Shown in pieces: positions 11,845 through 26,745 of a stretch of 64,000 bases of DNA. The position numbers and the translations under genes are program-made. This stretch comes from Serilophus lunatus (taxonomy: Eukaryota; Chordata; Aves; Passeriformes; Eurylaimidae). The stretch is taken from NCBI GenBank assembly GCA_013399895.1, contig VXBA01004389.1:1240001-1304000 (forward strand). The letters run 5' to 3'. The notes below the pieces were generated by a model. It was given only the letters and a program-made list of their open reading frames with translations, was not told the DNA's origin and did not search any database. Position 1 is the stretch's first letter, and each line of letters begins with the position of its first letter.

Positions 11845-14800
11845 CATACTTCAAATCATTTCTCAGGAATCATTCCTGCCAAGGAAGATCTGTGCATACC
11901 TGCCTAATTACTGTGGAATGACAGCACTCCTGTCACTCAGCCACAGCTCAACATATGCTTGGGTCACTGAACCAATCCTCCCTCTCCATTTCAGTAGATG
12001 TGGTATGTAAGTCTCCCTAATGGTCATCTGCTCTCATGTGCTTGCTGCACCCTCACAACATTTCCCACACAGCGGGCAAAGCGTGGTCATTCCATTAATA
12101 CCAGGCATTCCTGATATTGTGATTGGTAAACAGGTATGATGAAAACACTGTATATCACCAAAAACTGAAAATGATGCAGCCATAGCCCTGTAGAAGTCAC
12201 ATTTTTGTTCTCCAGCACAATGACCCTCTTTTGAACACATTAAAAACTATGTAAAATTGGGAACTGGCATTAATACGGCATTGATAGCCTTAACACAGGT
12301 ATCCTAAATACAGTTCCCAAATGACACGCATCCCCTTCCCTCTTCCTTGCGCAGATACTATCACAGGCAAATTACAAAACTGGTTAATCCTATTTTAAGG
12401 ATTTAGTTCATCTGCTGGAAATAGCCCCTCGCATTTTTGTGCTGCTTCAGTGCCCTAATATGTTCTAGTGGAAAAAGCGAGTATTCCCTTTGAGGAGGTT
12501 TTGACCTTTTAATTGCAAAACAAATGCCTAAAGATGTTCTATGAGAAAATATGCAAGGGGTGGGGAGAGAATAAACAAACAACCTCCCCCCCTCATACCA
12601 CTCCTCCATATACTTCCTGCCAGTGGACTGGAGAGATTTATTTAGCCATGCCTCCCACATCAGAAATATTCCTACTTCCCTGTCTCCGTATTACCTCCAA
12701 CATGGAATCAGTTCCACATTTCTGGAATTTTATTACAGTAAATTCCACTTAAGCTCCATTCACAAAGAGGCTTCTCCTAATGACACCAGGTCTCCCATCT
12801 CTGGGTGAGGATCCTGGCTGAGGTTCAGAAAGGGCTGCCTTAGCCATTTTCCCAGCTAAGAAGAGCAAAGACTGGCCTTCCCATCCCATGTTTACAACAT
12901 TGCTGGCATTAGGAACAAAACCACTTTTCAACAGCAGAAAATAACAAAGAAACCTGACTATCAGGTAGGAGAAAAAAACCTGCCGTAGTGGATACAGAAG
13001 AACCATCTGTTCCAACAGTGTCTACAAATAAGTAAACTTTGAGCCAAGCAAACTTTTGTGCTCCCGCTTCATCCCTCCCACCTGGACTACGCAGGTTAAG
13101 GAGCTGTGGCACTTGCAGCCAGACCCACGCAGATGGTCACCTTCATCTGGGCAGGATGCAAAGCAGAGGCTCAGCGTACCTCTGGACCACAGTCATCCTC
13201 GAGACTATTCCAGGGTGCTTCATTAGTGATGCACTTGGCCTATCGCCCTCAGTGAGCCATTTCCCACTACCTCTATATAAACATACACCCCTGTAACAGA
13301 CAAGGAATGTGGCCAGAATCCTGTTAGAAGCCAACAGCATTTAACACCAATTTGCAGTGTTGTCATGTAAGATATGTGACAACAGAGAACAAGGACCTTC
13401 GTGTCTAAGTACAACCAAATAAACCCTTTGGTTACTATCCACCATCTCAGTCAGTTCTGATTAAGGCAACACCTTCAGTAACTACTCTCAGCCCCCATTT
13501 TTAACATGGTGTTACAATTGAATAAGCATTTTACTGTGACAGAGCTGCAAAAATAATAAGCCTTTAGCTGCTTTAGCCTTTCAGATGCTTCAAACGCAAA
13601 GAACATTTGACATGCAGCTTCAAAGTTAATCTTGTTTCTTTAATCTTTGTTTTAAATAGAAAGAAAACCAGTAGCATTACTTTGTTGCTATATGGTTTTA
13701 TTTATATTTAATCAAGTATGTTTCATCCCTACAGCACGATTAATTAACAAAGTTAATTAGCAACTACAGCCAACCTGCAAGGAAATAAAATCTCCGAGGA
13801 TTTAAAAATTTAAAACATTTTCATTGAGAGGTTCTCATGTTCACTTTTGAAAAACCTCCAAATGATAAAAGGTTTACAAAAATGGTCTTTGAAAGCACAG
13901 CTTATGCTCTTAAGTTTGAATATTTGTATTGTAAGTGGCAAAATTCCCAGCCAAGGACTTTGCAAAGAAATAATTAAAGGAGCCAAACAAGGATTCAATT
14001 ATATCCGTTCCAGATGGAACCAAGCACACAAGTAGTCACTATGTGGATGGAAGAAAGATACATTTCAAGTCTCAATATCACTAGTAGAGATTGTAGTAGC
14101 TTTTTCTAAAAAACAACAGTTTGAGGAAAGCCCATTTAGTCCAAGAAAAACATAAATGTGCTAAATAATTCTGCAGATTCAGAGCTCTCCTTAAACTAAA
14201 ATTTCTCCTTTCTCATCAGTTTTACTCATTCAACTACCAGACAAAAAAACCCCCTGTATCATGTAACAGTAACAGCTAACACACATAGCTCAAGGCTTCA
14301 CTGCAACACTGTGCTGCTTGAGCTTCTCCCAATCCATGGGGACAAAGGTAGGGAAGTCAATGCAATAACAGGCCCCCACCTATCTCCTAATTCTGTCCCT
14401 GAAATGGTAATAGACATCCTCAGATTAAATATCACCATAAAAGCTACATAGAATACTTCCATTTTTATTAGTTGTTCTTTGTATTGCTACTTTACATCGA
14501 TACAACAAAACCCAAAAGCTCTAGCAGTGAACTTCAGCTTCCCAAATTTTGATTTACATTTTTTATTTTGAAACCTCAGATTGAGCAGGCTGTAGCTACA
14601 GGGCTTTGCTTCTCCATCTAAACCAGAAAGGTATGATTTAAAATAGCTTCTGGAGAAAGTTAAAATGTGCTGAATTTTATCCATTTGCCAATAACTCAGC
14701 CATACAGAATCCAGATATATTTTCAGTGGTAAGTAATAATTGTACCATTTTAATGAGAAAAATAATTTCATCATTAACAAGACAGCCAAGACACAAAAGA

Positions 14801-17558
14801 ATGAGAAATGTCTCAGAAACTGAAAATATCATCTGAAACTGAAGTTAATGTTTCAGCAGAATTTAAGCCCCATGACCCACTGGGGAGAGAAGGGCTCTAT
14901 CCCATCCTGACACTGTCCTTTCCTGTCCTGATCAGTCCCATGACCTGCCAGCATGCACTGACAGGTCCTGCATTTTCAACAAGTGTCAACATTGACATTT
15001 GAAGATTTCAAACTTTTCCTATTTCCTAAGTAAATTATTACGATTCTACACAAGGAAGTAATTTAACAGGTATGACAGCTCCAAAGTTACTCAGTTGTTT
15101 CACTACTCGCCTTTTCTTTTTCATGGATGGAAAAGTGTTTTCTCCATGTTTTATCCTTATCCATTGCATTTCACTCCAAATCAATTTCATTTAGAAGTAG
15201 TTGGTTCTGCACCATAAAGTGAAGTCCAGCTGTTTTTGTAATTTTATAACTTTCTGTATTTGCAAAGCCAGAAAATCACCACGTGACCCACTGCTAAAGT
15301 CAAGCTTTGAAAATACACTGAACATTTGTCTTATTGTTCAGGACTGTGGCTAAACAGAGTGACCAAGATACATACAAGTGACTTCTTCTGTGCTATTTTG
15401 GAGCAGAGAAATTCCAACCAAGTGCTCTATGTTCTTGCTGTGAGATTCAGAAGGTGAATAAATACTTGGTTCTCACAGAGAAAGACCAAATAGAAAAATA
15501 ACAAAGACTTAGAACCTGAATTTGTAAGGCCTCCCAAACCACTGTGCCTTGGAACCACTCCTTGCTTATCACCTTAATTATTTGTCCTTAATGTTTTTCT
15601 CCCTATATCATTACTTGTAGCCACAGCATTGTTTTTTAAATGAAGCAGAAAAAACCACAACTAAACCCCATTAAACATGAATCAAACAGCGTAGTGCTAG
15701 CAACTGACCCAGGGGCAAGGCGCTAGTTTGGGCAGAGAGACACAAGCCCAGCTTCCTTCAGCTCCTGTTTCTTTCAGGGAGGGTTTCCCATCTGAATGCT
15801 GACCAGGCTTGACCTCATCGAGTGTATGAGATCTGACAAGGGAAGAGCCAAGGGTGGAATGGCTGCAGTGAACTAATGTGCCTCTTTCAGCTCCTATTGT
15901 GATCGCAGTGGGCAGCGATGCCGCAACCTCCCTTCCGACCAACGGACACGTACAGAGAAGGGATTTGGTGCTTCATAAATGTCAGCCTCATGTGCACTGT
16001 AAGACTGGGCTTTTGGAGCAATGGCTTAGCTAGATCTGGCAATACAAGAGTCATCTTGCAAAAAAAAAAATATCCATTGCAAATTTAAAGCTGAGCAAAG
16101 TGCGAGCTTTATTTAATTATTTTTACAGTAATTGCAAAGACTGGAGTAACAACAATGGAAGTACTAATGCTGTCAGGCAGAAGCTGAATAGCTAGGAGTA
16201 GCCACTAGCAAGGCACAGACTCCTGTTTACTAATTTATTTGTAATATTAGATAAGCATACAGAAAATATAATTTACATTAAACTCCTCTTCTATACGACG
16301 TGATTCTGCCAAATCCAGACAAGCAAAACAGGCAGTAACTTATTTGAACTATATTTTCTTTGGGTGACACTAACAGCAAGGAAAAAAGCAATCTCCATGG
16401 GCTCCTCACTAATTTCCAGTGGATGTTAATATATATTAATCTAAAGAAGTTGTTCAAAGACTACCATACAGTTACTTTCCAGAAGCATTCACACAAGACA
16501 CCAAATATGGAAGAAATATCATGGAAAAAAATCACAGGATAATATGTGGAAAAGAAGAAGGCAAAGCAAGGAACATCGTGAGGGCAGAGCCTTCATTATA
16601 AAAGCAAAAACGTTGTCTTTGGCTAAAAAGAGAGGCAGTGTCATGGCAAAGAAATTAGAAAGGACAGGTTATCAGAAGTCCATGGCAGATTATCATAGAA
16701 TTGTTTTCATGACAAATTACTCTCCCAGCATGGGCACAGCAGCCAAGGTCGGCTGGACACTGAACAGGGTCATTCTCCTCTCCTGAACACGTGCAGGGAG
16801 ATGGATGGCAAGGCATTTTCAGCAGAGGCATCCCCACTCACACTGGCAATCTTTACTACTTCATTGACATTTATTGTTTTCAGCACTGAAATTAAAGTGA
16901 GAGCCTTCCACTCATAATGACTCACTGGTATTTCAGACAACATCTCAAATATATCTATTTATTAATGTTGGAGTCTCTTCTTCTGTTATTAGTGCTGACT
17001 CTACAACACTGCCCACTTCTCAAATTCTGTACATATTTAGGCCAACAAACACAGTTACAGAGGTCTATACCCACAGTTTAAAATGTTGTGTGTTTTTTAG
17101 CTTGATCTTCAAGATGATTTTTAACTTTGGTGATGTAAGAAAGCCAGTAAGTGAAGAGCAAAAGATTTATAAAGACCTTTAAATAACTTTCATTAGTAAC
17201 TGCTAAATAATTAGAAGGACAATAAAGAGAGCCACCAAGCAAGACATGAAGATGATATCAACCATCACAATCAATGTAGTTTCTTGACTAAGAAAAAATG
17301 GATAAAAAAAGTGATTCTTTCCCCATAACACACACATATAGTTGCAGGATAAAAGATTAATGTCTGTATGATACAATGCCAAATCATTGAGATAATTATG
17401 AATTATACCAAGCAATCATTTCACAAATCTCCTGGAACATCTCACTTATGACCATTATTCATGAGATAATGCACTCAGCTGCAATTTTTTTCAGATATAT
17501 TCCTCTGAAGGATCTCTTTTGACCCGAGATTCCAGGTGGAAGAAGAAAATGGGTGCAC

Positions 17559-17583
17559 AAAAAAAAAGATTATTTTTTTTTTT
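17559..17583. repeat. Facing poly(A)/poly(T) tracts
   Basis: Nine A, then GATTA, then eleven T: an A/T inverted repeat able to form a short hairpin. It is probably replication slippage in simple sequence. Confidence 0.8.
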
Positions 17584-20500
17584 AGGAAAGACAAATATGG
17601 AGGAAAACCCTGACACATTTTCCTAATCATCTTTAAAGTCTGCAGACAGAAAGTAGTGGGAGATACTTACATATTTATTTTCAAAAACAGCCTAAACACA
17701 AACCAGTAAACTGCAGCAGGCAAGGGAATTACACTTGGCTATAAACTGCAACCTCAAGAATGAAACATCAAAATCTATGTGGTAAGAAATGCCAAGTAAA
17801 CAGCACTAGAAAAATGAACTCTAAAATACACCTAAAGTACAAGTTTTATCATTATAAGTTAAACAGTTACAGATTATGTAAACCTTGTATTTATAGGAAA
17901 TAGGAATATAGGTTTTACCAGGGCCAAATCTGGCTCATATTTGCTCCCTGTTTAAACCTTTTAGTTCATTATAGACCAAATAAACTACTAAAACTCACTA
18001 CAGCAAATAAATGAGCACGGGATCTGTCCCACAAAATTTGTTATTATTAAAAGTGGTACATTAACCACAAACCTTATTGTCTCTGTTCTGAAATCCACAC
18101 CATAGAATATTGAGCAAAAGCAACTTGACAAATTCACACTGTTGTAGTTTGGAATTTCTTGACATAAGTGACTGATTTATCAATTTTGATGTTACATTAG
18201 CAGTAATATTTGTATTTAATGCTGTATTATTTCTGACAATAAGTTGCAATCCAAGAAGCATACAGTGAGAATTTGTACAATTAGACAAGCTGCCAAGTTC
18301 TCAAAAGACTTTTCATCATGGAAAACCTTAGTGTTCAAACAGAAAAAAAAAAAGAAAAGGACTAATAGAAGGCAATCTGGAATATTAATTCAGCAAAAAA
18401 AACTTTAAATTATAACATAGGTAGATGTTGCACACAGATCCCCATCCTTTACTACAAGAATTACTTCCCATTCTTTTTTCCAGGTGCCACTTTTAAAGAG
18501 TATCTTACACCAATGAAAGCATGTTTAATTGAACTCCTAAAGTGCTATAAAATGGTACAAAATTGCTTTCTGAGAATCCTTTCACTCTACAAGGCCTACA
18601 GTTTGCACTTTTCTAATTGAAGCACTAACTGTAGTGTTTATCTTCTTTCTGACAGCATCCTCAGAGCCACAACATCATTCTTACAACCTTCTCCAGCACA
18701 GGTCAGTGTGGAAAGCAAATTTCATACTACTACCTTTCCCTTTGGTGCTACTAATTCACCTGCTCCTCCCCACAGTAGCTCCACTCCTTTAAACCGGATA
18801 ATAAGATAGTAAGACACATTGTTAAAAACCTCTCAGTTTATCTTCACAGTGCAGCCGAGTTCAAAGTAGGTAAAGAAAGAGTCACAGGGTCATTGTTACA
18901 TGAAAGTTTGGCTAGTAGAGAATAGACAACAGTTTAAGTCACCACTTTTTAATCCCTCTTATTTCCAACAAACACAACTGCCATTCTCCATTTTACATGT
19001 CCACAAGATGCTTGTTTTGGTCCTAATCCCCAAATACACCTGCTCCCACTGCCGGAAGCACCAAGGCCTGCGACATTCGGCTGTTCAGCAGAGCTGAACA
19101 CACAGACCTGGCAACACATCAGTCACCAAAGCCAGGAGGATGCTGCTAAAGCAGATGCTGCTTCCAAACGAGTCAGATTTTTATTTCTGTGACTCGGTGA
19201 CACTGAAAGCAACAGCAGAGATGTGAATACAGCTGCTCTGCTTACTTAGGTAATGAACAATGATTTTTTTAATGCCCATTCAAGAAAGAAGAGCAAGCAT
19301 AGGAACCACTCTGTGTAAGGGTAGTTCTCACGTCTTGCCTGCCCTCAGCACATCATTCAGCACTCCCCTACTCTATATTTCAAACCAGCCAACAACTGTA
19401 AGTTGTGCATAGCCATTAGGGCAAGAATAGCTGTTTCTCCTCAGTGCAAGTGTGTGAGCGTGTAAATTTGCACTTGGTGTTTGCTGTTTGTTTTTAATCT
19501 GGGTAAAACCGTTCTCTAGACTAGAGATGGAGTCTCACTTCTTGCATTTCTCATTGGGATATTCTGGGTGGTTTGAAGTATCAGATCCCAACAGCACATG
19601 GTTTTATACCATTTTTATGGCATTTACTTGTGCTAATTTGGGGTTTTTCCCCCTAAGTAAATATTTGGAGTCTGGATGGTATCTACTGAAATATGATGAA
19701 TTCTCTAGATTGTGAGCCAAACAGAACTAGCCATGAATCCCAAACCCCTTCAGCCATTTCTAGCAAAAGTGAATTATTATTTTCACTGAGCCTGGACTTG
19801 AGACAACCTTGTAAAATGAAAAACAAAAGAAGAAAATAACAAACAAGGTTTGCTTTTTGCAAAGGACTTGGAAGTTGAACTAACAAATTCCCCCTATCAC
19901 TGGTTGCTCGTATATATTTTTTCTCTGGAGATTTGTTACATGGAGATGATGTTCTGTGGAAATTCTTTTGAAAGGACACGCATTTCCCTAAGGGGGTTTT
20001 AATGAGAATTTATTGCTTATGAAAGATTCAGGATTGGCAGCACTTCAGTCTTCAGTTAATGATCTTTGTTTATTAACATAAAATGCATCACACTTAACAG
20101 GAGTGTAACTTTCCCAACCAATGCATCAAAGCATGAAAGAATTCTCACTCCTTCAGTTTTATCCCCTGAGGCCATCTGAGAGGGTGTTAGCTGAAATTTA
20201 TATGGTTGTCCTCTAAGAAAATTAAGTCAGAACCCTTGTCATGTAAATCTGGAAATCATGGAAACATTTTTTCATAACCAAAATTACTCAGACATAAACT
20301 AACAGCAAGAAATGGCAGTAGACTACCATTACTTCTCACAATATCTATTTCTTCCACACAAACCTTTTACCTGCATCAGAACGTCTTTGCTTAGTCCTAA
20401 ATCCCAATTACTTTTAAATTCTATGGGTAACATTCATGCAAAGTGCTGATTCCACATCCTGTGGAAACTCAATCCAGTGAATTTCCAAAAGAGTGATGGA

Positions 20501-21686
20501 TGAAGGCTGTAGGCAACTGGGTCTGTAAACCAGAGATCCCAGAAACACACCACTAAGTCACCTCTTGTGTTGCTAAGGAAATAAAAAGGCAGAATTGCAT
20601 TTCCCATATATTTTGTTTCAGACACTAAACTCAACCCAACTCCTACATCCCACTGATTTCTTCACATTTAGCTTTCCTTCTCATTAGTTACTGAGAAAGT
20701 TTATAAAGACTTTTCTCCCTGCTCTCTACAAAACCTTTCACTTTTGCTCCTGCAATTCAAAAAAGGTGTCTGATTTTGCTTCATTACCTCTATTTTCCAT
20801 TCCTTTGTTCTCAGATCATCACAATTCCTGATATTCTTTGCAAATTCTTTTTTGGGAGGGAGTGTTACACAGTATGATTGATGTGTTTCTATCCATCCAG
20901 AAAGTCCACAGCATGAGGACTTCTAGTTTTCTTAAAAGGCTGCATTTACCATGTCTTTTCTTTCTCTGAGCTATATTTATTGCAAACTCTGTAATCTTCC
21001 AGATGTCACTTGTGTTCTATTTTAACGGAACACTGAAATACCTTGAAAATATCATGTGGGTAAGGAATGAGATCAAAGTGATTTTATTGTGCTTTGCTCA
21101 CTGTAGTACTCTCTCGATTTTTTTCTTTATAGAATTGTTCAGTACTTACATATTCTGGTACAAATCACTAACAAATCTGCTGTGACCTTCCATTCACAGA
21201 GAAAATATAGAAGAGGATCAAAGTTATTCAGAAAGAATCTTTTTTTTCACTGCTTAAATTGTTTTCTTTTTGTTGTTTCTTGTAATTTCATTCTGCACCC
21301 TCAAGAATACTATTCTACTAAGACTCAGAAACAATGCCTCACTCAGGTGGACACATTTCTGTTGGGAACTGTTTCCATTTCAAAGCCAGAGCAGCTGAAA
21401 TTCAGATCAGGCCCCTGGAGCAGTGTTTTGTGTTGCAACCCATCATTGCTGTCCTCTATCAACTCACCTAAGAGATTAGAGAATTTCTTCTCACATCATT
21501 TTACGGAAAATCAAACAAACTAAGCAGTGAGATTACACCTTTGGGTACAGAACAGCAGCTCCAATTTCCATGAGTGTTACCTGCACACCTATAGACTGAG
21601 AATTGGCCACTGGGATTATAGAGCAGTAACATGGAACTCAGGAACTCATCAGAATGAGTCCAAGTATATGCTAAACCAGTCTATCA

Positions 21687-21702
21687 TATACATATATGTA
21701 TA
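21687..21702. repeat. 16-bp perfect AT-rich palindrome
   Basis: TATACATATATGTATA equals its own reverse complement. Alternating purine-pyrimidine AT sequence like this is common as simple sequence in vertebrates. Confidence 0.9.
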
Positions 21703-24700
21703 AAGATGGTCTCTATATCCACATATAAACCACACAGCTTCCAATCAGCTATTCAGTTATACCTGTCTATATTCCTGGTCTCTGTGATTAAAAGCATTAG
21801 TGCAAATGCAACCTATTCAATCTATTCAACTGTAGTAGAGAAAAAAACTCAACTAAAAATGAAAACAATTTCACGTATCCATCCTTTTTTTGTAATTCTG
21901 AAAGTAAAAAACAGTTTCACAGTGAAAGGGCTTCTGAGATCAACTCTACCAAGATCAGAATTTGTAAAATTGTCCTCATTATTCGTACTTTAAGAGCAAT
22001 AGGTCATTTAATGATGTAAACCAGTTGGTTCTTGGGGCACTTGCAAAGAGCCACTGGCACAAAGACATCACGCATAGCACCTGCTTTGGGTTAATACAGG
22101 TCCTGGAAGTGCCTTCAAACAGGACTCTCAGAAAGTGACAGATAAAATAAATAATTATTTTCTGAAAGCATTTCTCAGATATCTACATAAAACATATTTA
22201 AGATGTACCAACAGGCATTAATTACCACTTAGTTTTCAGTTTCAGGAATGTGATCCTGGTTCTTGAATGCAAATATTTGGAGAGAGAACTTTTCTATAAA
22301 TCTCTATAGACTTCCATAACCTACTAGATTTGTGAAGAGAAAAACAGACGAAAGCTAATAATAGTGATTTTTTTTTTTTTCATAAATTCAAAGTCATGCT
22401 CTAAGAAATTTCCTTGGAAAAAGTTATAAACTGCTGGACTTCCCCCAGTCCTGCCTCAGGCTAGGGAACATGTTTCAGTATGCCTTAAAAAAAATTTAAT
22501 GCTCTCTACACCACATCTCACCATGCCAGAAAGAAAACAAGTAGCATGCTGAAAATCACTTTGAAGTATCCTTCAGGAACCCAATGCAAAAATTCATATT
22601 CATGCAGCCTTACAGCAATAAAATGAGTTCCATACTAATGATATAATTGTTTCTTCTATCATTCTGTCTAAAAAAGAAGGCTAGATAAAGTCAAAGGCAG
22701 TGGCCTCTGGCTGATTATGTGTTTTGACAAATTAGATGATTAGCTGAAACCTCAAACTCAAGTTCCTCTGTCTCAGTAGGCCTAGAAGAGGAGAAGAAAA
22801 GCTTTGGTTTTGAAAGGACACAGATCTACAGGGACCTCAGCCCAGATGGAGAGTGCTACTCAAAGAGCAGCATTCGTACTGAACACACAGGGGCTGCCAC
22901 GGCACACAGGCTTATTCCAATATAGAAATTATAGCTGTCACTTTAAATAATGGAAGCAGCATATGGTAATACATGCAAAATGCTTTCCAACATGTTCAAG
23001 TAGAGATGAAGAAACTAAGTTATCAATGACAGTTTTACCACATAATACACCAGTGTAACACTTAACAACACTGAGAATGAAATCCAGGCATACCAGTGGA
23101 GCAATGGCAGTATTTTTATATTTATGAAGCTGTTTAAATTCACTTACAGTCAAATCACAACTGCAGTGGCTGCCTAGGAATGAGGCAGAGAAGACTGAAC
23201 AGCAACAGGCACAAGATCCACTTGTGTTGCTCAAGTTGCTTTACTGAGCTAGGTTAAAAAACTCATCTTGTGATGGCCTGAACTTGCTTCAGTACAACCC
23301 CTTTAAAACCTGTTCTCTGAATATTAAATAAAAAGCATTATCAGGTGAAACTTGGGCACTGTCCTTTCAGATAGTAGAGCTCGACAAAGCTGGGCCAGAA
23401 CTGTAACTCAAAATTTTTCCAATTATTTGTGATATGATTATGATGAAAGTGGCACTGCCATAGTTTCACAGGTAAACATAGTAAGAAAAAAATAGAATTA
23501 AAAGAAGCTCTATTTTTAAAATCTGAATCAGGGAAGCAAACACCTTCAAAAAAACCCCCAGGCAAAGCTCTTGGGGAATCTTGTGTTCCCCAGAGACATC
23601 AGCCAGACCTTCTCTGTGAATTAGGCCAGATTCTCAAAGCTCAGATTGCATCAACTTCAGTGGAAGCTCAACTTCAGCAAACAAAACAAGTAATTTAAAA
23701 GATACGGGTGGATAAGGACTAAGATGTGTTAGTGTTCAGGCATTCGCCAACACATTAAATGCATATTAAAAACTACTTAAAATACTAGCTGTCTAAAGTA
23801 TTAAAATGGAAAGATTTTTCAGCAGTTCAAATGTCAACCAGACACTTAGGCAAATCTATATTTCTCCAGTTTCTACGACAAATAGAATGTTTTGAAACCA
23901 ATTTGATGTTTGAATAAAGCTCCTTGCCATTTTCCACAGCAGAAAGATTCTAGTATTGTATCTGGGTAATGAACTGTGCTCTGAAATGACTTTTATATTC
24001 ATCACCACAGCCAGCTACATCACCTTTGGTGGGAAGCAAAATAAAAATCACACAGTGCTCACATAGCATCACCACAAGTATTACCTCATTTACAGAATTA
24101 GGAAAAGGTCCATTTCAAATCAAGGCATTGATTATTTCAAAATTTAATTCCCCAGTCAAAAGCTGTAACAAGAAAATAAATCTAATAAAGGACATTTTCC
24201 AATTAAGTGAGCCTAATCTTGATTTTAAGTTACTTTGATATTATAGATCATAAAACTAGAACCACACTTTAAGTATCCAGGTTAATTGAGCAGGAATTAA
24301 AACAGCCATATATAAAATTGGTGATAAACTTTGTAGGTAAATCTCCTCTGTCATTACACAGCCAAGCCTTTAGTATAAATGAGATTAAAACATTTGACAC
24401 AAAGTGCATACATGGGCACCTTGATTTTTTCTTTTTTTTGCTTAAACCCAAGGTACAGGTTTACCTTAATTTCAAAGGATGGGAGTGGGGCTGCAACAAG
24501 CACCTACTACTTTAACGTCCACAACCAACAATCAGCAATTTCCTTAGAGAAAGCCAACAGAGAGCAATTCCTTCAATGCCCAGGGTTCGTTAGCCAAATT
24601 GTAACTGTGGCTCTTAACAGTGTTTTACAAGAGCACATAAAGAGCTGAAAGTACTTGTATACACTGAATGTATATTATTACTGGTCTAAGGTCCTAAACA

Positions 24701-25919
24701 GGTGTTCAGAGCTGCTCAGAACTCAGGGGATCAATATTTAAGACATGTTTGTGCTCCCTCGCCTTCCTGAAAGCCTCCAAAGCAGAACACAAAAAGATTC
24801 TCCTTTTTCATCAATCAGGCTACAGGAACCAGCAGATTTTCATACGCTAAGATGCTTCCTTGTTGACATACTTTTCTTAACAAGATATTGTCTTAATTAG
24901 TTTCATCTGCCATTTGGAAGCTATCTAGAAGACATGTTAAGGATTTTTTTTAGTGAAGCAGAGAAAACCCATATGTTTCTAGACTGCATATTACTCCTTC
25001 CCATAAAACCAATACCTCCTCATTACTGCACAAAAACAGATTTCATAGTTCACAATGAAACCTGTCGTCATCTAATTTCCCTTCATTAAACATTTTTGGG
25101 GAGAAGGCATGACCAGGAAACAGAGGTCTTGCTTTGCCCCTCTGCTGGCTGTGGCCACGAAGGTAAGGCCTTGTACCAGGAGCACTTCCACAGACACCTG
25201 ACCACAAAGATCTTACTTGGCATCAACGCAACATCCCAGTGTGTTAGATGATAATATAGCTACTTCCTAAATTCAAAATCATTCTAGCTAGCATATTACT
25301 GCTTTTCTCAAAACTTTAGATGCAGGAAAAGATAAACTCTCAAGGTACATAGGGTCTATGAAGAGGTACTTTCTCCCAGCACTGTCCTGTGAAAACATTA
25401 TGAAAAACTGTACCTATTTATAGGCAATGCTTCTGTGTACACCTATAAAAACTACAGCTTTGTTTAAACATCCCAAGCTTCCAATTTCTCAGAATTGCAA
25501 GCGACATATAGAAAAAGTAATTTGCCAGATAGGTACAGAATAATTTTCATGTTCCCCTATGCACAGGTTACAGTCTACAAGGTTTCCCAAAGATGTATTA
25601 TCTTTAAAAACAGCAATGTCTTTTGGAGCATTCCCTGAAACAATGCCAATCAACTCTCCTTTTATGAGGAAAACGTTTCTAAGTAAATGCACACAAGTAC
25701 CCGATAGTGTCAAAAGTATTAATGACGAAAAGTATTTAAAAACACTAGAAAACGATGCCCATCATACCAAGCACTAATTTAACACTTTAAACAGGCAGCC
25801 AGATGGCTGGTTTCAGTCAGCCCATTTCCAGTGACATGTATTTAATCAGCTGAATTACCCCAGACAAACAACCAGCCCAGATTTTTAAGAGCAGGACAAT
25901 GACAGAGCGGGATATCTAG

Positions 25920-26260
25920 AGCTGGAGATGAGCCGGGTTTAGAAATTACTTCAGGCTGGGGCTTGCCACCCCTTGGCAGGCCAGAGGCAGCAGGGCTCAG
26001 CCCCGCTCCCTGGGCCAGCAGGATGACTGAGGCACCTGCTGGAAGCCCTGGAGGCTCGGCAGGACCTGCGGGACATTCCCGCAGTCCTGGCCACAATCCC
26101 CCAGATGGGCTTTTAATTAGTGCCCCGCCGCCTCTTGACAGCCTGAGATCCCCGCAGCCAGAGCGCCAGCAGCCTCAGACACACAGCATCGCCCCTGCCA
26201 GGGCCCAGCTGGCCAGCCAAAAATCAGACAGGGAGAGATTTACTGCAGAGGAAGGGGAAT
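25920..26260. other. GC-rich, moderately CpG-containing patch
   Basis: Roughly 340 bp is clearly richer in G and C than its surroundings, with about a dozen CpGs. It is open in more than one frame on both strands, as expected of GC-rich DNA. No frame resembles a known protein. About 220 bp to the right lie a TATTTAAG motif (near 26485) and a short hairpin (GAGCAAT/ATTGCTC, 26512-26529). It could be a decayed regulatory element, but nothing decides this. Confidence 0.3.
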
Positions 26261-26620
26261 AAAATGCTGTCGCTTTCACAAAGCAAAATGTCCCTCTGAC
26301 TCTTCAGACTTTTAGTCTATTTACCTCCTCTTCAGTAGGGACCTCCAACCACCATCACACTCTGGCTGGACTTTTTCATTTAGGTTATAAATCTGCTCCT
26401 TCCTCGATGGTTAGAGGATTTTCCCAGGAGTTCCTTGGCAATCACCAAATGGCCACACTGAAGGGCAGAGCCATGCCTTCCCCTATTTAAGCGCACCCCT
26501 CAACACTCATTGAGCAATCTCAATTGCTCTTTAAATTCCCTCCACATCCTCTCTTTCTGTATTTCCCCAAAGCACTCTGTTTTTCACTAGCATTTTTACA
26601 CTGCTGAAGCCAACAATTTC

Positions 26621-26745
26621 ACAGAATCACAGAATACTCTGAGTTGGAAGAAGATCATCCACTCTTAAGTGGATGCCCCACAAAGGGATCAAACCCAAAT
26701 CTTGGTGTTATTAGCACCGCACTGACCAACTGAGCTAATCTCACC
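26621..26745 (-). mobile_element. tRNA-Ile-headed SINE with CR1 tail (TguSINE1-like)
   Basis: Read on the minus strand, the element begins with a tRNA-Ile-like head: A-box TAGCTCAGTTGG (26737-26726), anticodon-loop sequence GTGCTAATAAC and B-box GGGTTTGATCCC (26696-26685). This is followed by CACTTAAGAGT and a tail CTTCCAACTCAGAGTATTCT ending in ATTCTGTGATTCTGTG. A tRNA-Ile head joined to a CR1 3' end is the structure of TguSINE1, known from zebra finch and relatives. The copy is almost full length but diverged: the acceptor stem does not pair and the head carries substitutions and a deletion. It is therefore a SINE, not a working tRNA gene. It would have moved by CR1 reverse transcriptase acting on the shared 3' end. 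Confidence 0.88.

Noticed and set aside
16690..16760. Possible CR1 3' end (ATCATAGAATTGTTTT)
   Set aside because: Only the first dozen bases resemble the CR1 terminus. The following sequence does not continue the family consensus.
26685..26745. A functional tRNA-Ile gene
   Set aside because: The head has damaged stems and is fused to a CR1-type tail, so it is a SINE promoter region and not a tRNA gene.
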